Below, piece after piece: positions 1-8,304 of a stretch of 64,000 bases of DNA. Position 1 is the stretch's first letter. Each line of letters begins with the position of its first letter. Location of the stretch: contig NZ_JAAIVJ010000003.1 of the NCBI RefSeq assembly GCF_011008935.1, forward strand, positions 310,001 through 374,000, read 5' to 3'. The notes beneath the pieces are model-generated. The model worked only from the letters and a program-made list of their open reading frames with translations, was not told where the DNA came from and made no database searches. The position numbers were made by a program, and so were the translations under genes. The stretch is from Tabrizicola oligotrophica. GTDB lineage: Bacteria; Pseudomonadota; Alphaproteobacteria; Rhodobacterales; Rhodobacteraceae.

Positions 1-250
1 GCATGATGCCTGCGTTCAGCACCAGAACATCGGGCGCAGAACCACCCAGACGCGCGGCCACCGCGGCGCGGTCGGTGACATCCAGCGCCTCGGCCTGAAG
101 ACCTGCCGACCGCAATTCGGCCAGCGCGCCTGCGTCGCGCCCCAGGGCCAGCACCTGATAGCCCGCGCCATGAAGGCCAAGCGCAATCGCGCGGCCAATG
201 CCGCTGGTGGCTCCGGTGACTATTGCATTGAAGTTTGGCGCCTGTCTCAT
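1..250 (-). CDS. SDR family oxidoreductase, C-terminal part outside window
   Basis: Only the first 83 codons are present; the gene runs off the left edge. The start shows a Rossmann nucleotide-binding motif, TGATSGIGRAIA at about residues 12-23, and an NAG motif near the cut, both typical of classical short-chain dehydrogenases/reductases that use NAD(P)H. The start codon overlaps the stop of the upstream LysR gene by four bases (ATGA), so it is probably translated as the last visible gene of the long minus-strand operon. Substrate unknown. The missing Tyr-x-x-x-Lys region prevents subfamily assignment. Confidence 0.8.
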   Translation of the reverse strand, partial: MRQAPNFNAIVTGATSGIGRAIALGLHGAGYQVLALGRDAGALAELRSAGLQAEALDVTDRAAVAARLGGSAPDVLVLNAGIM

Positions 251-1179
251 CTTTCCTCCCAGACCGGCTGCTGCCAGTTCTCGCCTTCGACCCAGGCGCA
301 AAACGCTGCAATCGCCTTGACCCGCCGATGCGCCTTGGGCAGCACCATGTAGAACCCCGGGATCAGATGCGCCGGCATCTCGTGCATCAGCCGCGTGCCG
401 AAGGGGGCGACCAGCTTGCCGGTGACAAGATCTTCCTCGGCATCAATTTCTGACAACAGACCCACGCCCAGACCCGCCAAGGTGGCCCGCCGCATCGTCG
501 CCGCATCTTCGATGCGAATGTCTCCCTTGCCCGCCGTCGCATTCACCCCGAAATGCGCCAGAACCGAGACCCACAACCGATCGGTCAGCACCGGATGCAG
601 AAGCGGCAGGTTTGCCAGGTCGGCCGGGGTCTTGATCTTGGCCGCCATATCAGGGGTGCAGCACAGGATTTTCACATCCTGCAAGAGCAGCACCTGATCC
701 AGCCCCTTCCAGCCGCCAAAGCCCCATTGGATCGCCACATCGACATCATCGCGCACGAAATCCGGCAGGTCGACGATGGTGGTCAGCCGCAGATCCGCAT
801 CCGGCATGATTTCCCGGAACCGCGCCAAGCGGTCGAGGAGATAGCGTGTGGCAAAATAGGGGCTGGCATTGACGTTGATCCGGCTGCGCAGGCCAAGTTT
901 CGTCACCCGGCGCACGCCCTCGGCCATCTCGTCAAAGCCCGCCTGCACGAAATGGGCAAGTAGGATTGCCTGTTCGTTCGGCTCTACCGCGCGGCCCTTG
1001 CGGGCAAAGAGTTCCTGCCCCAGCGTGTCTTCCAACAGCTTGATCTGCTGGCTGACGGCCTGCGGTGTTACCAAAAGCTCATCCGCTGCCGCCCGGAAAC
1101 TGCGGTGCCGCACGACCACCTGAAACACGCGCAGCGCGTTCAGCGGCGGCAGGCGTGTCGGGCGGTCGGGCGGGGCCAT
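247..1179 (-). CDS. LysR-type transcriptional regulator, GcvA-like
   Basis: A 310-residue protein of normal LysR length. Residues about 13-72 form the winged helix-turn-helix (LNALRVFQVVVRHRSFRAAADEL then TPQAVSQQIKLLED), and the rest is the periplasmic-binding-like effector domain. The LPPLNALRVF opening is typical of the GcvA-like subgroup. It lies inside the operon, overlapping the flavoenzyme stop by one base and the SDR start by four, rather than being divergent from its target as most LysR genes are. It may control the operon from the promoter upstream of the ThDP-enzyme gene; that is inference. Effector unknown. Confidence 0.88.
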   Translation of the reverse strand: MAPPDRPTRLPPLNALRVFQVVVRHRSFRAAADELLVTPQAVSQQIKLLEDTLGQELFARKGRAVEPNEQAILLAHFVQAGFDEMAEGVRRVTKLGLRSRINVNASPYFATRYLLDRLARFREIMPDADLRLTTIVDLPDFVRDDVDVAIQWGFGGWKGLDQVLLLQDVKILCCTPDMAAKIKTPADLANLPLLHPVLTDRLWVSVLAHFGVNATAGKGDIRIEDAATMRRATLAGLGVGLLSEIDAEEDLVTGKLVAPFGTRLMHEMPAHLIPGFYMVLPKAHRRVKAIAAFCAWVEGENWQQPVWEER

Positions 1180-2387
1180 CAGATGACGGCCTTTTCCAGG
1201 AAGGGACGGCCCTCGACAATACGTTCATAGCCCACCTCCGAAAGGTCCAGCGTCCGGAAACCGCCATACGTGATCAGCTCCGCAACTCCGCGCCCGGCGG
1301 CGGGGCCTTGCTGAAGGCCATGGCCCGAGAACCCGTTGGCATAGATGAAGTTCGTCACCTCGGGATGCCGCCCGACGATCAGGTTATGGTCCAGCGTGTT
1401 GAAGTCGTAGTGTCCGGCCCACTGGTTGACCAGCTTGATCGCCTCGAACCCCGGCGAGCGGTTGGCAAGGTTCGGCCAGATGATGTCCTCGAACTCTTCC
1501 CAACGCGGCTCGAAGTCGTCCCAATCGACGCCGGGGTCTTCAACCGGCGGGCAACCGGCAAGGAAATAGCGCCCCTCGGGGCGGCAAAAGGTGCCCGTGG
1601 TGTCAATCATCAGGGGCAGGTGACCGCCGTTCACGGTGGCCGAACCCTCCGGCGTTCTGGCGCAGTCGAACACGAACAGCGTGCGCTTGCGCGGTTCCAC
1701 CGGCACATCCAGACCCGCCATCCGCGCCGTCAGCGCCGCGCGTGGACCGGAGGCGTTGACCACCGTCCCGCACGGCACCACCGCGCCGGATTTCAGCGTC
1801 ACCGACGTCACGCGCGCGCCGTCGCGGCCAATTGCAACCACCTCGTCATGCACATAATCCGCGCCCAACTCGCGCGCCTTGGCGCGGAAGCCGTTCATCA
1901 GCCCGGTGTTGGAGAACCACCCCTCGCCCGACTGGCCGTAGGAGGCGAGCGTGATGTCATCGACATTCAGATGCGGGAAAGCGCGAGCCAGTTCCTCCTG
2001 GTTCCACAGCACCACATCGGCGCCACAGGATTTCTGGACCACATGGTTTTCGCGCAACACCGTCTCCTGGTCCGGTGTCGCGGCAAGGAACAGATAACCT
2101 CCGGAGTGGAAGTTCAGATCCGGCGCGGGCTCGCCCTTGACCTGCATGGTGGTGGCGAAATTCTGGATGAAATCCGTGCCGAACTGGCTGATCTTCACAT
2201 TGATCGCATTGGAAAACTGCGTCCGGATCGAGGCGGCGGAAAGCGAGGTCGAGGCCTTGGCGAAGAACGGGTCGCGCTCGACGATCAGCACCGAGCCTTT
2301 GAAATCCGGGTTGGCCATCAGGAAATAGGCCACGGCCGAGCCGATGACGGCCCCGCCCACGATCACGACGTCATAGCTGGATTTCAT
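1179..2387 (-). CDS. FAD-dependent oxidoreductase, DAO family
   Basis: A 402-residue flavoprotein. The N-terminus has a dinucleotide-binding fold (VVIVGGAVIGSAVAYFL, about residues 7-23), and the C-terminus has the FAD-contacting YANGFSGHGLQQGPAAGRG segment typical of DAO-family (glycine/D-amino acid oxidase, sarcosine-oxidase-like) enzymes. It probably oxidises a C-N bond of an amino acid or secondary amine, giving an imine, with FAD reoxidised by oxygen or an electron-transfer partner. It is coupled by a four-base overlap to the upstream epimerase-like gene. The neighbouring hydantoinase and aminotransferase genes suggest nitrogen-compound catabolism. Substrate not determined. Confidence 0.85.
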   Translation of the reverse strand: MKSSYDVVIVGGAVIGSAVAYFLMANPDFKGSVLIVERDPFFAKASTSLSAASIRTQFSNAINVKISQFGTDFIQNFATTMQVKGEPAPDLNFHSGGYLFLAATPDQETVLRENHVVQKSCGADVVLWNQEELARAFPHLNVDDITLASYGQSGEGWFSNTGLMNGFRAKARELGADYVHDEVVAIGRDGARVTSVTLKSGAVVPCGTVVNASGPRAALTARMAGLDVPVEPRKRTLFVFDCARTPEGSATVNGGHLPLMIDTTGTFCRPEGRYFLAGCPPVEDPGVDWDDFEPRWEEFEDIIWPNLANRSPGFEAIKLVNQWAGHYDFNTLDHNLIVGRHPEVTNFIYANGFSGHGLQQGPAAGRGVAELITYGGFRTLDLSEVGYERIVEGRPFLEKAVI

Positions 2388-3202
2388 TTGGATGCCTCAT
2401 CATCAGGGTGGCCCAGATCGACAAACCAGCCGCCCAGATGCTGGACGGCAGGGGCGCGGGCGTCGGGGGGCGGGAACTTGGCCTCAAGGCCGACACGGAA
2501 GGGTTCGCTGCTGTCTTGCGGTTGCCAGCCGAGATGCGCCGAAAGCCGGTTGTCCACCGGCTTTACCGCATTGTCCGACAGGCCATGCGCGACGGTAAAG
2601 CCGACACGCGGGGCCGTCAGGCTGGCCGCCACCAGGCGCACGCAATCGTCAAACGACAGCCAAGACCACAGCATCCGCCGGTCGGCCGGTTCGGGGAAAG
2701 AGGAAAAGATCCGCAGTGCCGCTGTCTCGATGCCGAACTTGTCCCAGTAAAGCCGGCCAAGGTCTTCGACAAAGCATTTCGACAGGCCATAAAGCCCGTC
2801 GGGCCGATGCGCGGCACTGGCGTCGATCTGGTCTTCCAACCGGTGATAACCGATGGCATGCACGGAACTGGCATAGACCACGCGGCGAACGCCGGCTTTC
2901 CGCGCCCCTTCGTAGATGTGATAGCTGCCGCGGATATTGGCGTTCAGGATGCTGTCCCAGCTGCGTTCCAACGGTACGCCGCCGAAATGCACGATGGCAT
3001 CAACGCCCTGACAAGCCGCATGCGCCGCCGCCTCATCGGCCAGATCGAAGATCAGGGCCTCTTCGTTCGGCTTGAGATCGGCAATCGCCGCCACATCCGC
3101 AAGCCGCAGTTTGCGGGCCAAAGGTGCAAGGCCCTTGCGCAGTTCGGTGCCAAGGCGACCCGCGGCGCCGGTAATCAGGATCGTGTCGAACCGCGCGGTC
3201 AT
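2384..3202 (-). CDS. NAD-dependent dehydratase/uronate dehydrogenase-like SDR
   Basis: A 272-residue extended-SDR protein of the same length class as bacterial uronate dehydrogenase (Udh). Visible motifs are TGAAGRLG at residues 11-18 for NAD binding, an ASS motif at 111-113, and the catalytic Y138-G-L-S-K142 pair. The segments RPDGLYGLSKCF and the C-terminal GGWFVD closely resemble remembered Udh sequences. Udh oxidises galacturonate or glucuronate to the aldarolactone with NAD. A sugar acid sits oddly beside hydantoinase and aminotransferase genes, so it may act on another hydroxy acid. It overlaps both neighbours by four bases. Confidence 0.75.
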   Translation of the reverse strand: MTARFDTILITGAAGRLGTELRKGLAPLARKLRLADVAAIADLKPNEEALIFDLADEAAAHAACQGVDAIVHFGGVPLERSWDSILNANIRGSYHIYEGARKAGVRRVVYASSVHAIGYHRLEDQIDASAAHRPDGLYGLSKCFVEDLGRLYWDKFGIETAALRIFSSFPEPADRRMLWSWLSFDDCVRLVAASLTAPRVGFTVAHGLSDNAVKPVDNRLSAHLGWQPQDSSEPFRVGLEAKFPPPDARAPAVQHLGGWFVDLGHPDDEASK

Positions 3203-4410
3203 CTCGCAGGCTCCAGCGCGGCAACGGCGCGGGCGATGCGGGCCATGGCCTCGGTCAGGACGGCGTCCGACGTGGCGGTCGAGATGCGGAAGAACGGCGA
3301 CAGGCCATAGGCCGCGCCCGGAACGGCGCTGACATGACCTTCGGTCAAAAGATAGCTGACGACGGCGGTATCATCGGCCAGAACCTCGCCCTTCGGCGTG
3401 CGCCTGCCGATCAGATCGGCACAGCCGATATAGGCGTAGAAGGCGCCTTCGGGGGAAGGCAGCGTCAGGCCGGGGATCTTGGCCACAGCGGCCACCACCA
3501 GATCGCGGCGACGCTCAAAGGCTGCACGGAAGGTCGGAATGCAGTCCTGCGGACCGGTCAGTGCCGCCAGCGCCGCCGCTTGCATGGGGGCCGCAACCGA
3601 GGTGACGGATTGGCTTTGCACGGTGTTCATCGCTTTCAGCAAGGGCGCGGGCCCCGCCGCATAGCCGACGCGCCAGCCGGTCATGGCATAGGCCTTGGCC
3701 ACGCCGTTGACGATCAGCGTGCGGTCCTTCAGCTCGGGGCAGGCACGCCCGAAGCTTACGAACTGGCGGCCATCGAACAGGATGTGTTCATAGATCTCAT
3801 CCGACAGGATCAGCACCTGGGGATGCCGCGCCAACACCGCGCCCAAGGCCTGCAATTCGGCCAGCGAATAGACCGCGCCAGACGGATTGCCCGGCATGTT
3901 CAGGAACAGCCATTTGGTGCGGGGCGTGATCGCCGCTTCCAGCACCGCAGGGGTCAGGCGGAAACCGGTTTCCACCCCGCAGACCGGCATGACCGGAACG
4001 CCGCCCAACAGCTTGGCCATTTCAGGATAGCTGACGAAATAGGGCGCGGGGGTGATAACCTCGTCGCCGTCGTTCAGCGTCGCCATCAGCGCGTTGAAGA
4101 TGATCTGCTTGGCTCCGTTGGCGACCACAATTTCGTCCGGGCCATAGTCCAACCCGTTTTCCCGCCGGAACTTTTCTGCAACGGCGGCGCGCAGGGCCAA
4201 GGTGCCCGCCGCTGCGGTATACAGCGTTTCGCCTGCCAGCGCCGCCTTGTGCGCCGCCGCGGCCACATGGGCGGGGGTCGGGAAGTCCGGCTCGCCAAGA
4301 CCCAGATCGATCACATCCACTCCGGTCGCCCGAAGCGCCTTGGCAGCCATCGAGGCGGCCATCGAAGCCGAAGGTTTCACCGCTGCTAGGCGGCCTGCGA
4401 CGTAGCTCAT
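3199..4410 (-). CDS. PLP-dependent aminotransferase, class I/II
   Basis: A 403-residue fold-type I aminotransferase resembling the I-gamma aspartate aminotransferases. The PLP lysine is K239 in VAKAYAMTGWRVGYAAGP, D204 and Y207 lie in SDEIYEH, and the substrate-binding NMPGNPSG motif replaces the commoner NSPSNPTG. The N-terminal PDFPTP is typical. It transfers an amino group to a 2-oxo acid in the cytoplasm; the amino donor cannot be read from sequence. It is coupled through four-base overlaps to the HyuB gene upstream and the Udh-like gene downstream, so it most likely belongs to the same catabolic route. Confidence 0.88.
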   Translation of the reverse strand: MSYVAGRLAAVKPSASMAASMAAKALRATGVDVIDLGLGEPDFPTPAHVAAAAHKAALAGETLYTAAAGTLALRAAVAEKFRRENGLDYGPDEIVVANGAKQIIFNALMATLNDGDEVITPAPYFVSYPEMAKLLGGVPVMPVCGVETGFRLTPAVLEAAITPRTKWLFLNMPGNPSGAVYSLAELQALGAVLARHPQVLILSDEIYEHILFDGRQFVSFGRACPELKDRTLIVNGVAKAYAMTGWRVGYAAGPAPLLKAMNTVQSQSVTSVAAPMQAAALAALTGPQDCIPTFRAAFERRRDLVVAAVAKIPGLTLPSPEGAFYAYIGCADLIGRRTPKGEVLADDTAVVSYLLTEGHVSAVPGAAYGLSPFFRISTATSDAVLTEAMARIARAVAALEPAR

Positions 4411-6029
4411 TTCCCGGTCTCCGTGACATAGCCCCGACGCGCATCCAGTGCCCGCGCGCCCGCGTTCCGCCGTGCAGGATCGCCATACCCGCCCCCGCCC
4501 GGCAGATGCAACACCAGCCGACGCCCGGCCGGCACATGCTGCCAGCCCTTCGGTTTCAGCGCGGTGCCATCATTCAGCGCCACGATGCCCGCAGCGCCAT
4601 CCCTGCCGCCGTCCCGGCCCTTGGCCGCATGGTTCACCCGGTCGAACATCGCCGAGAAATCGAACTCATGCCCGGGCGCGGGCTCAATCTCGATGATCTG
4701 GCCCAGCCCGCCGCGATGCTGGCCATCGCCCCCCGACCCCGGCCGCAATTCCTTGCGCCAGACCACCACGGGGCCGACCTGTTCGGTCGCCTCGATCGGC
4801 ATGGTCATTACGCCCGAGGGAAAGGCCGTGGCCGAAAGCCCATCCAAGCCCGGTCGCGCGCCCATGCCGCCTGAGTTGAACATCAAAATCTCGGCCCGCC
4901 GCCCTTGTGCGCCCGCCACCGGACGCACCGACATGTGAATGTTCCACAGGGCCGCCGCGCCTTCTGCCAGCACCTTGCCCGGCAGCGCCTTGGCCAAGGC
5001 CCCCAGCACCAGATCCGGCACCAGATGGCCAATGACATGGCGCACCGACACCGGCGCCGGGCGCGGGGCATTCAGGATGTTTTCCGGGCTGGAAACGGTG
5101 AACGCCTCAAGCGAAGCCCAGTTGTTCGGAATTTCCGGCGCGACGACGCATTTCAGCGCATAGCTGGCATAGGCCTTGGAATAGATGATCGGCACGTTGA
5201 TGCCGCGCGGGTTGACGCCGTCGGTGCCGGTGAAATCAACATTCACAACGTCGCCCACGATCCGCACCGTCGCCGCAAGGCGCACCGGGGCATCATAGCC
5301 GTCGGTGTCCAGCGTGTTCGACCATTCGCCCTGCGGCAGGACGCGGACCCGCTCCAGCATGGCAGCCCGGGTGCGGGTGAAGATGAAGGCGCCAAGGTCG
5401 TCCAGGCTTTCCAGCCCGATCTCGGCCATCATGTCGATAAGCCGGCGGTGGCCGACCTCGTTGCAGGCGGCGAGCGAATAGAAATCCCCCACCACCTGCC
5501 CCGGTTCGCGCACGTTCGATCGCAGGAACGCCAGCAAGGTTTCATTCACCTCGCCGCGTTCAGCGAACTTCAGGATCGGGATCTGGATGCCTTCCTCGTA
5601 AACCGACTTGCCATCAGCCCCAAAGCCGCGCCCCCCCACATCGACCACATGCGCGGTGCAAGCAAAGAACCCGACCAGGCGGTCGCCCTTGAAACTGGGC
5701 GAGACCATGGTGATGTCGTGCAAATGCCCGGTGCCAAGCCACGGATCATTGGTCACATAGGTATCACCGGGATACATCCGGTCGCGCGGAATGGCGGCGA
5801 TAAAATGGCCCACGGCCTCGGCCATGGTGTTCACATGGCCCGGTGTGCCGGTGACAGCTTGGGCCAGCATCCGGCCATCGGGGTCAAAGACGCCAGCCGA
5901 AAGATCGCCCGCCTCGCGCACGCTCGTCGAAAAGGCGGTGCGCAGCAGCGTCATCGCCTGTTCTTCGACCACCGAAATCAGCCGGTTCCACATGACCTGC
6001 ATGCGAATTTCGCGTGTCTGGTCGGTCAT
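4407..6029 (-). CDS. Hydantoinase B/oxoprolinase family protein
   Basis: A 540-residue HyuB-type subunit, which with HyuA forms ATP-dependent N-methylhydantoinase, 5-oxoprolinase or acetone/acetophenone carboxylase-type complexes. Recognisable segments include GDLSAGVFDPDGRML, TPGHVNTMAEAV, NDPWLGTGHLHD and a C-terminal HLPGGGGYGDP. I chose the start at MTDQTREI rather than an in-frame codon 48 bases upstream, because GAAAGG lies at ribosome-site distance and the upstream part reads into the repeat element. The gap to the hyuA-like gene is the only large one in the operon. Confidence 0.88.
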   Translation of the reverse strand: MTDQTREIRMQVMWNRLISVVEEQAMTLLRTAFSTSVREAGDLSAGVFDPDGRMLAQAVTGTPGHVNTMAEAVGHFIAAIPRDRMYPGDTYVTNDPWLGTGHLHDITMVSPSFKGDRLVGFFACTAHVVDVGGRGFGADGKSVYEEGIQIPILKFAERGEVNETLLAFLRSNVREPGQVVGDFYSLAACNEVGHRRLIDMMAEIGLESLDDLGAFIFTRTRAAMLERVRVLPQGEWSNTLDTDGYDAPVRLAATVRIVGDVVNVDFTGTDGVNPRGINVPIIYSKAYASYALKCVVAPEIPNNWASLEAFTVSSPENILNAPRPAPVSVRHVIGHLVPDLVLGALAKALPGKVLAEGAAALWNIHMSVRPVAGAQGRRAEILMFNSGGMGARPGLDGLSATAFPSGVMTMPIEATEQVGPVVVWRKELRPGSGGDGQHRGGLGQIIEIEPAPGHEFDFSAMFDRVNHAAKGRDGGRDGAAGIVALNDGTALKPKGWQHVPAGRRLVLHLPGGGGYGDPARRNAGARALDARRGYVTETGK

Positions 6030-6063
6030 TTGCTGAAACCTTTCAAGGTAAGGGTTTGGTTGG

Positions 6064-6202
6064 GCCGCGCCCCCCACCCCCAGCCCCTCCCCACAAGGGG
6101 GAGGGGAGGAGCTGCCTGGTAACGCTCATCAAGCGACGCGACGCAGGCCGGAAAAGCGGTCCCCCTCCCCCTTGTGGGGAGGGGAGAGGGGTGGGGGGCG
6201 GC
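6064..6202. repeat. REP-like imperfect inverted repeat in operon
   Basis: Two arms of about 42 bases (6064-6106 and 6161-6202) are near-perfect reverse complements, separated by about 54 bases. Each arm contains its own hairpin, CCCCTCCCC-ACAA-GGGGGAGGGG. The element fills the gap between the hyuA- and hyuB-like genes and would fold in the operon transcript. G-rich palindromes of this kind are recurrent extragenic repeats in alphaproteobacteria and often create spurious peptides reading PLPTRGRG or LVGRGWGWG, as both strands do here. I infer a mobile REP/BIME-type element; copies elsewhere in the genome cannot be checked from this window. Confidence 0.8.
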
Positions 6203-6222
6203 TTGCCGAAAACCATATCTTG

Positions 6223-8304
6223 TCATGCCCGACCGCCTTTGCGCACCAAAAGCAAACTGCCGTCGCTCTGCATCACCGCATCAAAGGGCGAGGTGACAAC
6301 GGTTGAGGTTTCGCGCTCCACAATCACCGCCGGGCCTTGCACCCGCTGGCCGGTTGCAAGCGTATCCCGCGGGACAATGGCAGTTGGCAGGGGCTTGCCC
6401 TTGGCCGGATCGAAGACCGCGCGTGAGAGCGTCGCGGGGGCATCAGACCCGCCAAGGGCAAGGGCGTGACGGTCAGGTGCAGGCAGAATATCCTCGGCGC
6501 GCACCGACCAGGTGACGATTTCAATCTCCATCCCGTCCATGCCGTCGATGGCACGGCCAAAGTGGCGGGCATAGGCGGCGCGGAAGGCATCCCGCAGCCC
6601 AACTGCGTCATCGGCGGCAAAGGCGCGGTCCGGCAGGGGCACCGGAATTTCCCAACCCTGCCCGACATAGCGCATGAACCCCGTGATCTCGCGCCGGATC
6701 GCCCCGCCAGAGCCTGCCCGGACAAACCGTTCCGCCGTGGCACAAAGATCAGCCAGCATCGCGTTCACCGCCGCAGGGTCAAAGCCCGACAGCCGCGTGA
6801 TCTTTGACGCCAAAGCCTCATACCCAAAGGGGGCCTTCAGGAACCCGATGGCCGACCCCACCCCCGCCCCCGGCGGGACCAGACACAGGTCAATCCCAAG
6901 CTTTTCGCACAGCCGCGCGGCATGCAAAGGGGCCGCCCCGCCAAAGGCGATCATCATGTTGTCCGAGATGTTCTTGCCGTTTTCCACCGCATGCACGCGG
7001 GCGGCATTGGCCATGTTTTCGTCCACCACCTCGCAGATGCCAAAGGCCGCTGCTTCGGCCCCAAGGCCCAGCTTGTCGCCCACATCGCGGGATACTGCGG
7101 CAAGGGCGTTCGCCGTAGAGAGTTTGATTGCCCCACCGGCAAAGTTGTCGGGGTCAAGTTTGCCCAGCACCAGATCGGCATCGGTGATCGCCGGGCGATC
7201 GCCGCCGCGCTGATAGCAGGCCGGCCCCGGTTCCGACGCCGCCGATTCCGGCCCGGTCTGAATTCGGCCCAGGGTATCGACCCAGGCGATGGAACCACCG
7301 CCCGCGCCGATTTCGATCATCTCGATCACCGGAATGGAGATCGGCATGCCCGAACCTTTGGCAAAGCGGGTCGAACGGGCGACTTCAAAGGTGCGGGCGG
7401 TTTTCGGGGCGAAATCTTCAATCAGGCAGATCTTGGCCGTGGTGCCGCCCATGTCATAGCTGACCACCTTATCGAGCCCAAAGCGCCGCGCCACGTCGGC
7501 GGCAAAAATCGCGCCGCCTGCGGGGCCGCTTTCCACCAGCCGCACCGGGAATTCCGACGCCGTTTCAACCGAGATCAGCCCGCCGCCCGAATGGATCATG
7601 AAGACCGGGCAAGCGGCGCCGATGTCTTTCAGCCTCACCTGCAACCGGCCCAGATAATCGGCCATCTGCGGGCGCACATAGGCATTGGCGCAGACGGTGT
7701 TGAAGCGTTCAAACTCGCGCATCTGCGGCGAGACTTCGGAGGAGATCGACACCGGAACCGCGACCTTGGCCGCGATGATCTCCCGCGCGCGGGTCTCATG
7801 TGCGGGGTTCATGTAGGCATGGATGAAGCCGATCGCCACCGCGCCATAGCCACCCGCCGCGATCCGGTCGGCAATCGCCTGCAAGCCCGCTTCGTCAAGC
7901 GCCGCAAGCTCTTGGCCCTGTGCACCGATCCGGCCCCTGACGGTGAAACGGTCTTCGCGCGGCACAAGCGGCGCGGGCAGCTCAAGGTTCAGGTCATACT
8001 GATCGAACCGGCTTTCGGTGCGCATTTCGATGACATCGCGGAAACCTTCGGTCGTCACAAAGGCCATCTTTGCCCCGCGCCGTTCGATCAGCGCGTTGGT
8101 GGCCAGCGTCGTGCCGTGAATGACGATCTCCAGATCGGCAGGGGTCAGACCCGCCTCTTTCAGCACGATCTCCATGCCGTCCAAAATCGCCTGCTCGGGG
8201 GCGGCGTAATTGGTCAGCACCTTGGTCGAATGGAACCGCCCCCCCACCTCCAACGCGATGTCGGTGAAGGTGCCGCCAATATCCGCGCCGAGACGAATGG
8301 TCAT
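6223..8304 (-). CDS. Hydantoinase/oxoprolinase A family protein
   Basis: A 693-residue HyuA-type ATPase subunit. The N-terminal actin-like/ASKHA signature GADIGGTFTD is at residues 6-15, the HGTTLATNAL segment at about 64-73, and VSYDMGGTTAK in the middle forms the second phosphate-binding element. It would use ATP to open a cyclic amide or activate a carbonyl, with the HyuB partner encoded downstream. Its start overlaps the stop of the ThDP-enzyme gene by four bases. The exact reaction (N-methylhydantoinase, oxoprolinase or a carboxylase) cannot be told from these motifs. Confidence 0.88.
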   Translation of the reverse strand: MTIRLGADIGGTFTDIALEVGGRFHSTKVLTNYAAPEQAILDGMEIVLKEAGLTPADLEIVIHGTTLATNALIERRGAKMAFVTTEGFRDVIEMRTESRFDQYDLNLELPAPLVPREDRFTVRGRIGAQGQELAALDEAGLQAIADRIAAGGYGAVAIGFIHAYMNPAHETRAREIIAAKVAVPVSISSEVSPQMREFERFNTVCANAYVRPQMADYLGRLQVRLKDIGAACPVFMIHSGGGLISVETASEFPVRLVESGPAGGAIFAADVARRFGLDKVVSYDMGGTTAKICLIEDFAPKTARTFEVARSTRFAKGSGMPISIPVIEMIEIGAGGGSIAWVDTLGRIQTGPESAASEPGPACYQRGGDRPAITDADLVLGKLDPDNFAGGAIKLSTANALAAVSRDVGDKLGLGAEAAAFGICEVVDENMANAARVHAVENGKNISDNMMIAFGGAAPLHAARLCEKLGIDLCLVPPGAGVGSAIGFLKAPFGYEALASKITRLSGFDPAAVNAMLADLCATAERFVRAGSGGAIRREITGFMRYVGQGWEIPVPLPDRAFAADDAVGLRDAFRAAYARHFGRAIDGMDGMEIEIVTWSVRAEDILPAPDRHALALGGSDAPATLSRAVFDPAKGKPLPTAIVPRDTLATGQRVQGPAVIVERETSTVVTSPFDAVMQSDGSLLLVRKGGRA

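Noticed and set aside
1065-2750. Long plus-strand open frame of 561 codons
   Set aside because: It is antisense to the DAO flavoenzyme and Udh-like genes, shows an Arg/His/Pro-rich shadow composition and no domain. High G+C makes such frames common here.
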